Assembly (NCBI GenBank): GCA_036365145.1
Contig: JAEOAD010000040.1
Span: forward strand, 16,405,501-16,469,500
DNA from: Orientallactaga sibirica
Lineage: Eukaryota > Chordata > Mammalia > Rodentia > Dipodidae
Direction: 5' to 3'
DNA length: 64,000 bases
In this document: positions 13,901-22,869 of the stretch, piece by piece
Position numbering within the stretch: the first letter of the stretch is position 1
How the letters are laid out: every line of letters begins with the position of its first letter
Notes under the pieces: generated by a model
What the model was told of the DNA's origin: nothing
Seen by the model: only the letters and a program-made list of their open reading frames with translations
Databases searched by the model: none
Position numbers and translations under genes: made by a program

Positions 13901-14957
13901 AATTTAAACTGAACTTAGGTGAAATTAAAGATTCAGTTCCTCTGTGTGTCCTTGCCATATTTTAAGTACCCGACAGCCACCACGGGGGACAGTACAAACA
14001 TAGACCCTGTCCGTCATCATGAAAAGTTCTGCTTGCACAGTGTTGCAAGGGAGCCAGTACTTCAGGAGTAGACGGAGCAAGAGGGACAGGCATCAATGTG
14101 GTCAGTGAGGCCAGTTACGTAGGACTTCGAAAGCCACCATAGAAACTTTGGGTTTTGTTGGGTGTGAAACAGGAAGCCTGGAGGGTCTTGCCACAGGAGT
14201 GGTTTGATCTGACTTGACATTTAGAAGAAGCTTTAAGGATTATTTCTGCAGTAAAACAGGTGAAAGATGAAAGCTGGGCAATGGGACAGTAGCAGGTGCT
14301 ATACGAATTGAGCTTGGAACAAGCGGATAATGCTGGTAAAAGAATGTGGAGGGGCTGGAGAAATGGCTTAGCATTTAAGGCACTTGCCTGCAAAGCCAAA
14401 GGACCCAGGTTCAACTCCAAGGACCCATGTAAGCCAGATGCACAAGGGGGCACACACATCTGGAGTTTGTTTGCAGTGGCTGGAGGCCCTGGCGCACCCA
14501 TTCTCTCTCTCTCTCTCCCCCTGCCTATTTCTTTTCTCTCTCAAATAAAGAAAAATAAAATACTTTTTAAAAAAACAATGTGGAGCTTGTCATGGTGAAC
14601 ACGGTCTGGAAAGGAGGTCTGGAGGTATGGTGTGAGAGAAGCCACATTCAGTTTTATACTGTTTTGACTTGGCAATGACAATATACATATGAGCTGTTAA
14701 AAGTGGTCACTGGAGGTGGGGCTGGGGAGATTGGCATGCAAGCAAGAGGACCTGAGTTTGTATCCCCAGCACCCATAGAAAATGCTAGGCAAGGGCTGGA
14801 GAGATGGCTTAGCAGTTAAGGCACTTGCCTGCCAAGCCTAAGGACCCAGGTCAGTTCCCCAGTACTCACATAAGCCTGGTGCATATGTCTGGAGTTCCTT
14901 TGCAGTGGCTAGAGACCCTGGTCAGCCCATTCTCTCTCTCTCTCTCTGATAGATGAC

Positions 14958-15007
<50 letters not shown>

Positions 15008-18000
15008 GAAAAAAGAAAGAAAATGTTAGACATGGTGGTATGTGCCTATAATCCCAGCTCTGAGGAGACAGGGATAGGAAGCTCCTGGGGGGCTTGCTGG
15101 CTGGCTTCTCTAGGTGAATCAGTGAGTTTCAGGTTCAGTGAGAGAATCTGTGTCATGAAAATAAAGTGTTAATGTTATAGAGGAAGATAGCCAACAGCAA
15201 CCTCTGGCCTCCACACATATGCATATAAACTTGTATACGCCCATTTTCACATACACATGACATGTGCCCATACATATAAGTATTCATACACACATGGATG
15301 CACAACACACACACACACAAGAAAATGTTCAATCATAGAGCAAGGAAGATAGCCCAGCCAGCAAAGTGCTTGCCTTGGCAGCAAGAGGACTTGAGTACAA
15401 TCCCTAGAAAGAGACAAAACAACAAAACAAAACAAAACAAAAAGCCAGGCATGGTGGCACATGCTTGTAAACTTAGCAGAAGGAACATGGAGACAGTAGA
15501 GTCAGTCTAGCCACTGGTAAGCTCCAGGCAATTGTGAGACACTGTCTCAAAAAAATATGGAAAGCACCTGAGAAACAACTATGAGGTTAATCCTCTGGCC
15601 TCCACATGTATGTGTGCATATGCGCAGGCACTTTCACGTATACACATGCATGCACACACGCGTGCACAAATGCTCAGTGTACACTCTGAGAAGTGAGAGC
15701 TCAGATGAGAACAGACCCTGGATATGCAGATAAGCCACGTCAGGTATAAGAGATGAGGCAGGAGGGTGTCACCGTTCGAATCTGAGAATAAAGAGAAATG
15801 ATGGAGCCCGAGAAACAGCCACAAGGTGAAAAAGCCCGGCAGACTATGGATACAGTCTCTTGTGCATCCTGGCCAAGGACAAAGCGAGGCTGAAGGGTTT
15901 TATTTTAAATATTTTTTATATTTTATTTATTTATTTGTTTATTTATTTATTTATTTATTTGAGAGAGAAAGAAAGAGGCAGATGGAAAGAGAGAATGGGC
16001 TTGCCAGGCCTCTAGCCACTGCAAACAAACTCCTGAGCATGTGCCATCTTGTACATCTGACTTAGGTGGGTACTGGAGAATCGAACCTGGGTCCTTGGGC
16101 TTTGCAGGCAAGTGTCTTAACTGCTAAGCCATCTCTCTAGCCCATTGCTTAATTCTTGATGGAGAAGAGATGGCCCATGCGGACTCTTTACAAGACCGCA
16201 CAGGACCAAACCACTGGAACAGGAACAGAGAGCTCACCTATCCACTGTTTGTGGGGTGAGTGGGGAAACGTTTTATATGGCTAGTTCTGAGCAGATACAG
16301 GCCTAAAACCCAGGTCCAGGCTCGGAATTGAGGGGTGTAGGAGAGGGGTAGGTGTGAATTCCCAGGTCTGCTCTCTTTCCACTTGCTGCGCCAAAGCCTG
16401 AGCCTCTTTGAAGGAACACGGACCCAGCGTGAGACAAACGTATGGTGTGAGAGAAGCCACATTCAGTTTTATACTGTTTTGACTTGGCAATGACAATATA
16501 CATATGAGCTGTTAAAAGTGGTCACTGGAGGTGGGGCTGGGGAGATTGGCATGCAAGCAAGAGGACCTGAGTTTGTATCCCCAGCACCCATAGAAAATGC
16601 TAGGCAAGGGCTGGAGAGATGGCTTAGCAGTTAAGGCACTTGCCTGCCAAGCCTAAGGACCCAGGTCAGTTCCCCAGTACTCACATAAGCCTGGTGCATA
16701 TGTCTGGAGTTCCTTTGCAGTGGCTAGAGACCCTGGTCAGCCCATTTCTCTCTCTCTCTCTCTGATAGATGACAGATAGATAGATAGATAGATAGAGATA
16801 GATAGATAGATAGATAGATAGGAAAAAAGAAAGAAAGTGTTAGACATGGTGGTATGTGCCTATAATCCCAGCTCTGAGGAGACAGGGATAGGAAGCTCCT
16901 GGGGGGCTTGCTGGCTGGCTTCTCTAGGTGAATCAGTGAGTTTCAGGTTCAGTGAGAGAATCTGTGTCATGAAAATAAAGTGTTAATGTTATAGAGGAAG
17001 ATAGCCAACAGCAACCTCTGGCCTCCACACATATGCATATAAACTTGTATACGCCCATTTTCACATACACATGACATGTGCCCATACATATAAGTATTTA
17101 TACACACATGGATGCACAACACACACACACACAAGAAAATGTTCAATCATAGAGCAAGGAAGATAGCCCAGCCAGCAAAGTGCTTGCCTTGGCAGCAAGA
17201 GGACTTGAGTACAATCCCTAGAAAGAGACAAAACAAAACAAAACAAAACAAAAAGCCAGGCATGGTGGCACATGCTTGTAAACTTAGCAGAAGGGACATG
17301 GAGACAGTAGAGTCAGTCTAGCCACTGGTAAGCTCCAGGCAATTGTGAGACACTGTCTCAAAAAAATACGGAAAGCACCTGAGAAACAACTATGAGGATA
17401 ATCCTCTGGCCTCCACATGTATGTGTGCATATGCACAGGCACTTTCACGTATACACATGCACGCACACACGCGTGCACAAATGCTCAGTGTACACTCTGA
17501 GAAGTGAGAGCTCAGATGAGAACAGACCCTGGATATGCAGATAAGCCACGTCAGGTATAAGAGATGAGGCAGGAGGGTGTCACCGTTCGAATCTGAGAAT
17601 AAAGAGAAATGATGGAGCCCGAGAAACAGCCACAAGGTGAAAAAGCCCGGCAGACTATGGATACAGTCTCTTGTGCATCCTGGCCAAGGACAAAGCGAGG
17701 CTGAAGGGTTTTATTTTAAATATTTTTTATATTTTATTTATTTATTTGTTTGTTTATTTATTTATTTATTTGAGAGAGAAAGAAAGAGGCAGTTGGAAAG
17801 AGAGAATGGGCTCGCCAGGCCTCTAGCCACTGCAAACTCCTGAGCATGTGCCATCTTGTACATCTGACTTAGGTGGGTACTGGAGAATCGAACCTGGGTC
17901 CTTGGGCTTTGCAGGCAAGTGTCTAAACTGCTAAGCCATCTCTCTAGCCCATTGCTTAATACTTGACGGAGAAGAGATGGCCCATGCGGACTCTTTGCAA

Positions 18001-19229
18001 GACCGCACAGGACCAAACCACTGGAACGGGAACAGAGAGCTCACCTATCCACTGTTTGTGGGGTGAGTGGGGAAACGTTTTATATGGCTAGTTCTGAGCA
18101 GATACAGGCCTAAAACCCAGGTCCAGGCTCGGAATTGAGGGGTGTAGGAGAGGGGTAGGTGTGAATTCCCAGGTCTGCTCTCTTTCCACTTGCTGCGCCA
18201 AAGCCTGAGCCTCTTTGAAGGAACACGGACCCAGCGTGAGACAAACCCAACGTGTAGCTATCACGGGGAGCCAGGGGAGGGGCGGGGAGCGATTCAGGAG
18301 ATTTTAGAGCGTGCTTCGGGGCGTGCCAGAATGTTGGTGACCGAATAATTTCTTCTAGAGCCTTGGCAACGGGCCGCCTCGGAAATGTGCTCTCAAAATG
18401 CCTTCCTTGCTATGCTGAGCTGGCCACCAGCACGATGTAATGGTTGCAGTGTGTTCAGTGTAATGACTCCTGTATGAAAGTTTATACAAACCCATTCTGT
18501 TCCAACCCCTGTGTACCTGTTCAAGAGGGAGCCTTGGGGGAGGGGAGGGGTGTAGTTAAAAAAAAAAAACCCGGCTGGAGAGATGGCTTAGCGGTTAAGA
18601 CGTTTGCCTGCAAAGCCAAAGGATCCCCGATTTGATTCTCCAGGACCCACGTAAGCCAGATGCACAAGGAGACACATGCATCTGGAGTTCGTTTGCAGTG
18701 GCTAGAGGCCCTGGTGCACTGATTCTCTTCCCTCCCCCTCTCTGCCTCTTTCTCTCTCATAAATATGTATGTATGTATATATATATATATATTTTTTTTT
18801 AAATCCGGAGGCAAGTGGATAGGGATTGAACCTGTTGTTGAATGAAGTGGCAGCCCCCCCTTCCCGTTGCTACGGCCGTGGCGTCCTTGGTTACGATGCT
18901 TCAGCAAAGGGCTCCAAAGGACCTGCGCTTTGTTTCCAACGGAGTGGGGGGAGGAATGGTCCTACTCGGTGGCTGTGGTCTCTCCGCCCCAGTTAGGGTC
19001 ACAAGCTCGGGGTGGGAGGGGTGGGAGGGGAGTCTTTGCAAAGAGACCTCCCCCCCCCCATGGAAGCTCCCGAGCCATTAGAGGAGCCGAATCCCTGTGA
19101 AAAGGGTTTGAGGGGGTCTCCCCCACACACACACTGACTCACATGGTACTGTCTGTACCAGGAGTTGAGTCTGTCCTGCAGCGATCGTAAGGAGTCGGAG
19201 GAGACCAGCCTCTTCAAGATTTCCGCCAT
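2502..19229 (-). CDS. SPATA18: SPATA18 (Mieap, mitochondria-eating protein), 5' part of gene, coding exons 1-4
   Basis: Four exons on the minus strand encode the N-terminal ~141 residues: 19143-19229, 4871-4976, 4637-4752 and 2502-2617. All junctions are GT-AG and in phase (87, 106, 116 and 116 nt). The protein starts [18 protein letters not shown] and continues with [51 protein letters not shown] and [15 protein letters not shown], which follow human SPATA18 as I recall it. The family product is a p53-induced, coiled-coil protein of mitochondrial quality control, high in testis and ciliated tissue (established knowledge). Intron 1 is 14.2 kb and holds a recent tandem duplication. The coiled-coil middle and the C-terminal domain are beyond the left edge; I could not find exon 5 between 1 and 2500. 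The gene is divergent and head to head with SGCB. Confidence 0.93.
2674..2925 (+). repeat. B2-like SINE
   Basis: Ends only ~60 bp upstream (genomic right) of SPATA18 exon 4's acceptor; long (CT)n at 2828-2893. Confidence 0.85.
3190..3372 (-). repeat. diverged B2-like SINE
   Basis: Body recognisable (cagacacatgcaccactttg), head degraded (ctacccagtcc). Confidence 0.6.
3505..3870 (+). mobile_element. MIR split by a B2-like SINE
   Basis: acatgtgccagaccctttgc (3519-3538) and attattgtccccatttggcc (3808-3827) are MIR landmarks in order, separated by the SINE at 3546-3743. Confidence 0.6.
3546..3743 (-). repeat. B2-like SINE inside a MIR
   Basis: Ends aagccatctctccagtcccc; MIR sequence flanks both sides. 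Confidence 0.85.
4035..4440 (+). mobile_element. old MaLR LTR (MLT1/MST-like)
   Basis: Contains the MaLR hallmarks gaggtggggtc, ggtcattaaagaccctg, ccaaacctatgagctaaata and the closing tttgctgtgacaacagaaaac. Diverged, no clear target duplication. Confidence 0.65.
4637..4752 (-). CDS. SPATA18: SPATA18 coding exon 3
   Basis: Acceptor ctcttag, then 116 nt encoding [20 protein letters not shown] and on to SKVPSLQ, ending CAG|GTAGGA. Only 118 bp separate it from exon 2. The acceptor was chosen because it completes the split glycine codon from exon 2 and restores the family GG pair. Confidence 0.92.
4871..4976 (-). CDS. SPATA18: SPATA18 coding exon 2
   Basis: Acceptor tttgcag precedes ACAAACTCTTGT; the exon reads [20 protein letters not shown] and on to LTVTAQE, ending at donor GAAG|GTAAGC. 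It is 106 nt and leaves phase 1. This is the best conserved segment of the N-terminal domain. Confidence 0.93.
5211..5441 (-). repeat. B2-like SINE
   Basis: T-rich left end, (GA)n at 5276-5291, head ...ctttctctccagccc. Confidence 0.85.
5442..6184. other. SPATA18 intron 1 with (GT)n at 5654-5685
   Basis: A 32-bp GT microsatellite; otherwise nothing recognised. Confidence 0.6.
6185..6430 (-). mobile_element. MIR fragment(s), reversed
   Basis: agttacctaatctctccgag, tgggggataattatgcc and acctgggttcaaatccaggt are reversed MIR landmarks. Confidence 0.6.
6440..6650 (-). repeat. B2-like SINE
   Basis: (GA)n at 6475-6490; head catctctccagccc. Confidence 0.85.
6770..7040 (+). mobile_element. L1 3'UTR fragment
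   Basis: caaaatggcctggatatccg, cctcataataggagg and the AATAAA end at about 7018 mirror the reversed 30150-30390 sequence, which fixes the family. Confidence 0.7.
7041..7258 (+). repeat. B2-like SINE inserted at an L1 tail
   Basis: Diverged head (agagagagagctcagcagtt); directly follows the A-rich L1 end. Confidence 0.8.
7262..7442 (-). repeat. B2-like SINE
   Basis: Tail-to-tail with the preceding SINE, making an inverted pair able to form a hairpin transcript. Confidence 0.8.
7470..7623 (+). repeat. B1-like SINE
   Basis: gccgggtgtggtggtgcata to tacctc then A-run of 22. Confidence 0.9.
7624..7845 (+). repeat. B2-like SINE
   Basis: Inserted directly after the B1 A-tail; intact B box ggttcaattcc. 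Confidence 0.85.
8170..8232 (+). repeat. B1-like SINE, 3' fragment
   Basis: ctgagactacacagtgaatt and A-tail only. Confidence 0.7.
8318..8480 (-). repeat. B1-like SINE
   Basis: T-rich left end to accatgcccagcag. Confidence 0.85.
8481..8979. other. SPATA18 intron 1, no feature
   Basis: Moderately GC-rich unique sequence. Minus-strand open frames of 67-89 codons here lack splice context and family similarity. Confidence 0.5.
8980..9216 (+). repeat. B2-like SINE, long form
   Basis: Includes the gcaatgccacgcatgcccac insert, then CACAAGGGGGTGC (about 9112-9124), a plus-strand CTCF-like site. Confidence 0.85.
9351..9396 (+). repeat. (GT)n microsatellite
   Basis: About 22 uninterrupted GT units. 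Confidence 0.95.
9514..9867 (+). mobile_element. solo LTR, same family as the 54550 element
   Basis: Starts TGTGGTAGTTTGAATAGATG and ends GTGTCTGCTACA, with the shared block cctgaagtgtgctgtgct. It has more divergence and deletions than the young copy. Flanks gttga/ggtgg match at only three of five bases. Confidence 0.85.
9868..10884. other. SPATA18 intron 1, no feature recognised
   Basis: About 1 kb of unique-looking sequence with no SINE, unusual for this window. Confidence 0.4.
10885..11340 (+). mobile_element. possible ERV LTR around an AT repeat
   Basis: After the AT repeat, a CT-rich block leads to cttttaataaagttctcagc and a U5-like tail, an LTR-like arrangement. No target duplication or primer-binding site is recognised, so this is tentative. 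Confidence 0.3.
10919..11105 (+). repeat. AT-rich microsatellite
   Basis: (TA)n and (CATATA)n mixture; explains long Tyr/Ile frames on the minus strand. Confidence 0.9.
11341..12064. other. SPATA18 intron 1, no feature recognised
   Basis: Unique-looking; no SINE. Confidence 0.4.
12065..12260 (+). mobile_element. ancient MER-type DNA transposon fragment
   Basis: gatgtttcagttaccaacaa, gtgatcccgtcacatcatg, gctgtgatgttcacacaac and tttctcggaacatgcgcccc correspond in order to a CpG-rich mammalian MER repeat. Family name not assigned. It carries a perfect CRE palindrome. Confidence 0.45.
12135..12142. promoter_or_regulatory. CRE palindrome TGACGTCA
   Basis: cacgTGACGTCAcggtcac: a full cAMP-response element overlapping an E-box (CACGTG, 12131-12136). 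Its use in SPATA18 intron 1 is not shown. Confidence 0.4.
12261..12920. other. SPATA18 intron 1, no feature recognised
   Basis: Unique-looking; contains E2-type octamer-free sequence and no coding similarity. Confidence 0.4.
12921..13040 (+). repeat. old B1-like SINE
   Basis: gcgggacatgatggtgcatg, with an internal duplication of ggtggtgcatgca, then gaccctgtctcag. Confidence 0.7.
13327..13596 (-). repeat. B2-like SINE, long form
   Basis: (GACAGA)n at 13367-13406, perfect CTCF core, head catctctccagccc. Confidence 0.9.
13459..13472 (-). promoter_or_regulatory. CTCF-type motif inside a long-form SINE
   Basis: Minus strand CCACAAGGGGGCGC, identical to the strong CTCF core. Carried by the SINE at 13327-13596. 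Confidence 0.5.
13722..13892 (-). repeat. diverged B2-like SINE
   Basis: gagccatctttccagcctg at the right end. Confidence 0.75.
14351..14577 (+). repeat. B2-like SINE
   Basis: GCACAAGGGGGCAC at about 14440; ends aaataaagaaaaataaaat. Ends ~50 bp before the tandem duplication. Confidence 0.9.
14700..15230 (+). repeat. B4-like composite SINE split by a B2-like SINE (duplication copy 1)
   Basis: ID/B1-type pieces (ttggcatgcaagcaagagga; acatggtggtatgtgcctat) flank a B2-like SINE at 14792-15008. The insertion is bracketed by agaaaatgctaggca and agaaaatgttagaca, a probable target duplication. Confidence 0.7.
14948..15007 (+). repeat. (GATA)n microsatellite, copy 1
   Basis: Uninterrupted GATA units in the tail of the inner SINE. 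Confidence 0.95.
15330..15570 (+). repeat. B4-like SINE (ID head + B1), duplication copy 1
   Basis: gcaaggaagatagcccagcc, cttggcagcaagaggacttg, then gccaggcatggtggcacatg and actgtctcaaaaaa. Confidence 0.75.
15905..16143 (-). repeat. B2-like SINE, duplication copy 1
   Basis: TTTAT-rich left end, body with cctgagcatgtgccatcttg. Confidence 0.85.
16515..17045 (+). repeat. B4-like SINE split by B2-like SINE (duplication copy 2)
   Basis: Same nested arrangement as copy 1, so the nesting is older than the duplication. Inner SINE 16607-16821. Confidence 0.7.
16771..16821 (+). repeat. (GATA)n microsatellite, copy 2
   Basis: Shorter than in copy 1 and interrupted by gatagagata. Confidence 0.95.
17145..17380 (+). 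repeat. B4-like SINE, duplication copy 2
   Basis: Differs from copy 1 mainly in the ACAAA run. Confidence 0.75.
17714..17950 (-). repeat. B2-like SINE, duplication copy 2
   Basis: Lacks four bases (aaac) after cactgcaaac that copy 1 has. Confidence 0.85.
18247..18570. other. SPATA18 intron 1, unique
   Basis: GC-rich start, ccttggcaacgg at 18361 resembles an RFX X-box half site; nothing else recognised. Confidence 0.4.
18571..18805 (+). repeat. B2-like SINE
   Basis: cggctggagagatggcttag after an A-run, tail (TATG)n/(TA)n at 18766-18792. Confidence 0.9.
19143..19229 (-). CDS. SPATA18: SPATA18 coding exon 1
   Basis: 29 codons, ATG at 19229 (context ccgccATGg, a good Kozak match), ending ...WYRQYH directly before the donor GTGAGT (19142-19137). 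Phase 0 at the donor fits the phase-0 start of exon 2. Human exon 1 also covers 29 residues as I recall it. Confidence 0.92.
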
Positions 19230-19900
19230 GGTTCGATTTTCCGCACGCCTGGTTCTGGGAGACGGAGACGTGGCGAAGACGACGCGGTTGGGGCGCTGGC
19301 GCTGCTGGTGCTGGTGGTACTGGTGGTGCGGGTGGTACTGGTGGTGCGAGTGGCCTGGGCAGGACGGCGGGATGATATGGCTGGAAGGGTGTTACCTTGC
19401 AGAGGGGGGATGCTCAGAGCTTGGCTGGACTTGCCATCCTCCGTCTCGCGGCGTGGGGACCCGGGGCAGGCTTAGGGAAGCCGGGGCGGGAGGCGCCCTG
19501 AGCCGCAGCCACCACCGCCCCTCATCCGCTGCCCTGCGCCCTCTCCTAGCTCTGCCCCGCCGCCGCCGCGAGCCCGGGGAGGGGGCGGGGGGCATAAATA
19601 CCCTCCCCCTCCCCCCTCCCCCGTGATTGTTCAACAAACCTTGACGTGGCGAACGGCTGCCAGGGACGCACGGGGCAACGCCGGGCACCCCGCCCCCGCC
19701 CGGCCTCCTGCGGTCCCAGCGCTCTGCGCGCGCCATGGCCCTGGCTGATGCGCCCAGGGCATCGAAGCCACCCGCGAGGGAGCTGGGCGCTGGACACCCC
19801 GTCGGGGAGGAGGTGGGGGGTGGGTGCTGTAGTCAGGGCGACCAGGGCAGCCGGAGGAGGCCTAGAACCTTCGTCCTCACCCAGGCGCTCGGTGACAGTG
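19230..19900 (-). promoter_or_regulatory. SPATA18: SPATA18 promoter / CpG-rich region
   Basis: GC-rich, CpG-dense block directly upstream of the SPATA18 ATG (cgcggcgtgggg, gccgccgccgcg, ggggaggggg, ggcgcgc). A TATTTATG box-like sequence on the minus strand lies at about 19592-19600, so a start site 25-30 bp downstream (about 19565) is possible. No CpG observed/expected value was computed. Long open frames on both strands here are a by-product of GC content. Confidence 0.65.
19417..19436. promoter_or_regulatory. candidate p53 response element upstream of SPATA18
   Basis: Two abutting decamers, GAGCTTGGCT and GGACTTGCCA, fit the p53 half-site RRRCWWGYYY at 9 of 10 positions each, keep every invariant C and G, and have no spacer. 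They lie about 190 bp upstream of the SPATA18 ATG. SPATA18/Mieap is a known p53-induced gene; that this sequence is used is inference. Confidence 0.45.
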
Positions 19901-20344
19901 GGTGCCTGGAAAAGTCCAGGTTAACTCCTGGGACGTGGAGAGGAAGTTTCCATTGGGTTCCTTGGAAATCACCTGCTGGGCTCCCCGGGGGGGGGGGGGC
20001 TTGATTATCCCTTCACCTCTCATGCCTTAAATTCTTCCCTTTGGATGAGCCCAAGATTTGAGCTGCGTGTGAAACTCACTGGGACTAAAAGTTTGGTTTT
20101 CAGTATTTCTATCTTTGACTTTGTCCCTGGCCCACCACAGTGGGTGTCTTAATCATTAGATTTTTAGCTCCTAGGTGTTCACAAGATTGGTTAATATTCA
20201 GTGTCATTCATACATAGATAGATAGATATAGATATATATAGCTATATCATTTAGATATGTAATGTAAATTTTCATTTAATTCTCAGTTCTTTGAGACTAT
20301 GTGAAAACTCTCACCCGGTTTTGACTCTAGTGTAAGAGTGCTTT
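19901..20344. other. SPATA18-SGCB intergenic sequence
   Basis: A G-run at 19987-19999 and a GATA/TATA-like run at 20213-20242; otherwise nothing recognised. Confidence 0.5.
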
Positions 20345-20507
20345 CCAGCCAGGCATGGTGGCACACACCTTTAATCCCAGCACTGGAGAAACAGAGGTAG
20401 GAGAATCGCTGTGAGTTCAAGGCCAGACTGAGACTACATAGTGAATTCCAGGTCAGCATGGACTAGAGTAAGACCCTACCTCGAAAAACTTAAAAAAAAA
20501 AAAAAAG
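20345..20507 (+). repeat. B1-like SINE
   Basis: gccaggcatggtggcacaca to tacctcgaaaaac and A-run. Confidence 0.9.
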
Positions 20508-21011
20508 TAGTAATGGTTTTAACTAGTTATGAAACCATATCACACATCACTCAGAATGTTAGAAACAATGGTCCCTTTTGTATACCATCAAATGCTGTTT
20601 GCCAAACATCTTTTCATTAAAACAGTGGAGGCAGAGCTAGTCAATTTAACTCACACTCATTTGCTTAGGTATCTGAAAAAATATGAACATTTCTTATCAC
20701 CATAAAACTCAGCATTTGTGCCAATTCTTGTTTATCTCTTTAAATTACAGTTGTTTTCTGTCCACTTATGAATATCAAAGACATTTTTGATGCATGAATT
20801 CCTGTTATTTTCTAGAGACCATAAAATAGGGATTCTATAGGCAGAAAATACCATTTATTAGATTAGAAACTATTTTTAAAGGAAAAAATATGCCCTAAGT
20901 TTATGCCTAAATACTAAGTTTGGGCCACATTTTACATTTATTTGTGGGCTTTGTGGAAACTGAGATGGAAAGGAAAATGGGTTTTTATTCAATTTTCAAA
21001 AGTTTACATGC
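20508..21011. other. intergenic sequence, no feature
   Basis: A/T-rich and unique-looking. Confidence 0.4.
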
Positions 21012-21157
21012 TGAGCGGGGCGTGGTGGCGCATGCCTTTAATCCCAGCACTCCAGAGGCAGAGGTAGGAGGATTGCCATGAAAATATAGAGCGAATTCCA
21101 GGTTATCCTGGGCTAGAGTGAGACCCTATTTCGAAAAAAAAAAAAAAAAAAAAAAAG
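21012..21157 (+). repeat. B1-like SINE
   Basis: gagcggggcgtggtggcgca and a 23-base A-tail; near consensus. Confidence 0.9.
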
Positions 21158-21309
21158 GTTTACATGCTTTTTTTGAATGGAAACACATTTTCCTATTACA
21201 ATGCTAAATATCTGTCCTTTTTTAAAACTGTGGAACAACATAGAGGAAAGGTGCCTTTACTTTGTTTGAAGAACATATAGGAACAATCAACATGATTTTT
21301 CTTGAAGCT

Positions 21310-21531
21310 GCCTTTTTTAAAAATACTTTTAATTTTTTATTTTATTTATTTGGAAGCAGAGAGAGATGGGAAGGAGAGAAAGCACACCAGAGCCTCTAGC
21401 CACTGCAAATGAACTCCAGATGCATGCACCACTTCATGCACCTGGCTTTACATGCATACTGGGGACTCAAACTTGGGTCTTTAGGCTTTGCAGGCAGGTG
21501 CCTTAAGCGCTAAGCCATCTCTGTAGCCCAA
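21310..21531 (-). repeat. B2-like SINE
   Basis: Head agccatctctgtagccc. Confidence 0.85.
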
Positions 21532-22079
21532 AGCTGCCTTTCTCTGATAAAATGCCAAGGGAAAACACTAGAACCCATGTCATCAAAGTGCAAGGCAAGC
21601 AACTTACACCTCGTCTTTTAGCTCTCAAACAGTGCGACTCCCCACAAGCTTAAAGCTTCTATACCTATAGAATTAGGTGGACATCATGGGAACTGCCCTT
21701 TAAGTCTTTCTTCATAGCCTTCCACAAGTGCTAAATAGCTATCTGTTTAAGAGAGTGTGAGAACCCAGGGTGCAAATAGCTTATGTTTCTGATCAAAGAA
21801 GGATCCCTGTGCTTTAAATTGCTTAGTTGAGAGTCTGTTTGAAACCTTGCTAGGCCTGCTTGTTTCATTTATCTGAAAGAAAAATACCACCTAAGTGAGA
21901 TGCTACTTGGAAATGTCTTACTGCTCCCATTTTGTCCTGGCATGATGATTTTAGGGTATTACCCAGTAGGCAAATCTTTGGAGATGCTGTAAGAATAGCA
22001 AACTTGGGGCAGGGAAGCTATTGCTGTGCCTCACATTCTGAGAGGGAATTCAAATGACTCTATGTAAATCTTCAATCAG
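21532..22079. other. intergenic sequence, no feature
   Basis: Unique-looking. Confidence 0.4.
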
Positions 22080-22313
22080 TCACACTATTTTTATTTTAGA
22101 CAAAGCGAGTGGGAGAGAGAGAGAGAATTGGAGTGCCAGGGCCTCAGCCACTACAGTCAAACTCCAGATGCTTGTGCCACCTAGTGGGAATGTGCAACCT
22201 TGAGCTTGCCTTACCTTTGTGCGTCTGGCTAACATGGGATCTGGAGAGTAGAACCTAGGTCCTTTGGCTTCAACAGGCCAGTGCCTTAACCACGAAGCCA
22301 TCTCTCCAGCCCT
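22080..22313 (-). repeat. B2-like SINE, third subfamily
   Basis: Has the block gccacctagtgggaatgtgc followed by aaccttgagcttgcc, shared with 61385-61640; reverse strand CCACTAGGTGG is CTCF-like. Confidence 0.85.
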
Positions 22314-22519
22314 AGTCACACTTTTGTTCATCTATACAATGAAAAGTCTGAACTAGGGGAGCTATCATGCTTGCAGTCTGCCATTTTGGAATGTTCTTCT
22401 GACATATTTGGTGCAGGATTGAGGAATCTTGCATTCTGGGCCACACTTATTCAGAGAATATTAACAGTCCTTTTTTTAAAAAAAAATTTGCCAAGCTTTC
22501 TGGGACACCTAATACTCCT

Positions 22520-22730
22520 AGCCAGGCTGAGGAGATGGCTCAGCAGCTACAGTGCTTGCTTGCAAAGGTTCAGTGGCCCAGGTTCAATTCCCCAGTACCC
22601 ATATAAAGCCAGATGCATAAAGTGGTCCATGCATCTGGAGTTCATTTGAAAGTGGCAAAAGACACAGGTATACCCATTCTTTCTCTCTTGCCCTCTCTCA
22701 AATAATAAATAAATATAAAATTTAAAAATA
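22520..22730 (+). repeat. B2-like SINE
   Basis: gctgaggagatggctcagca head, tail aataataaataaatata. Confidence 0.8.
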
Positions 22731-22869
22731 ATACTCCTAGCCTCCAGTGAACAAAGAATTTCTCTACAGTGGTACTTTAAATAAATTTAAGCCCAGATCA
22801 AATGAACATGCTTCCTAATTTCCACCCTTCCCCCAGAGCTCATCACTCTCCTTTATTCTTTCTCTATAA

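Larger units (their letters stand above)
13100..14345 (+). mobile_element. ancient mammalian repeat (L2-like), split by two SINEs
   Basis: Ordered blocks cagccaggcaggagtctctg, gcaaatgcaaaagacctggg and aagcctggagggtcttgcca then agtggtttgatctgacttg follow a familiar ancient repeat; I am not sure of its family name. SINEs at 13327 and 13722 interrupt it. Confidence 0.45.
14625..18246 (+). repeat. 1.8-kb near-perfect tandem duplication in SPATA18 intron 1
   Basis: Copy 1 is 14625-16439 and copy 2 is 16440-18246; both start gtatggtgtgagagaag and end cccagcgtgagacaaac. They share the same SINEs, the same GATA array and the same unique sequence, with only scattered substitutions and small indels (GATA number, ACAAA number, a 4-base loss at about 17836). 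The very high identity indicates a recent event, a polymorphic copy number, or an assembly artefact. Confidence 0.95.

Noticed and set aside
14115..14501. 128-codon minus frame (and the similar one at 18521-18907)
   Set aside because: Largely antisense translation of a SINE (phrases like [13 protein letters not shown] recur at many SINEs).
2814..16010. GGGCATGCC sequences in SINEs as p53 half-sites
   Set aside because: Occur as single half-sites in the SINE body without a second half at proper spacing.
15247..17635. Pairs of identical small frames (e.g. 15247-15462 and 17061-17273)
   Set aside because: Duplicate because of the tandem duplication; they lie in SINE and microsatellite sequence.
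19165..19736. 153-codon plus and 114-codon minus frames at the SPATA18 promoter
   Set aside because: GC-rich sequence without stops; the plus frame is antisense to exon 1.
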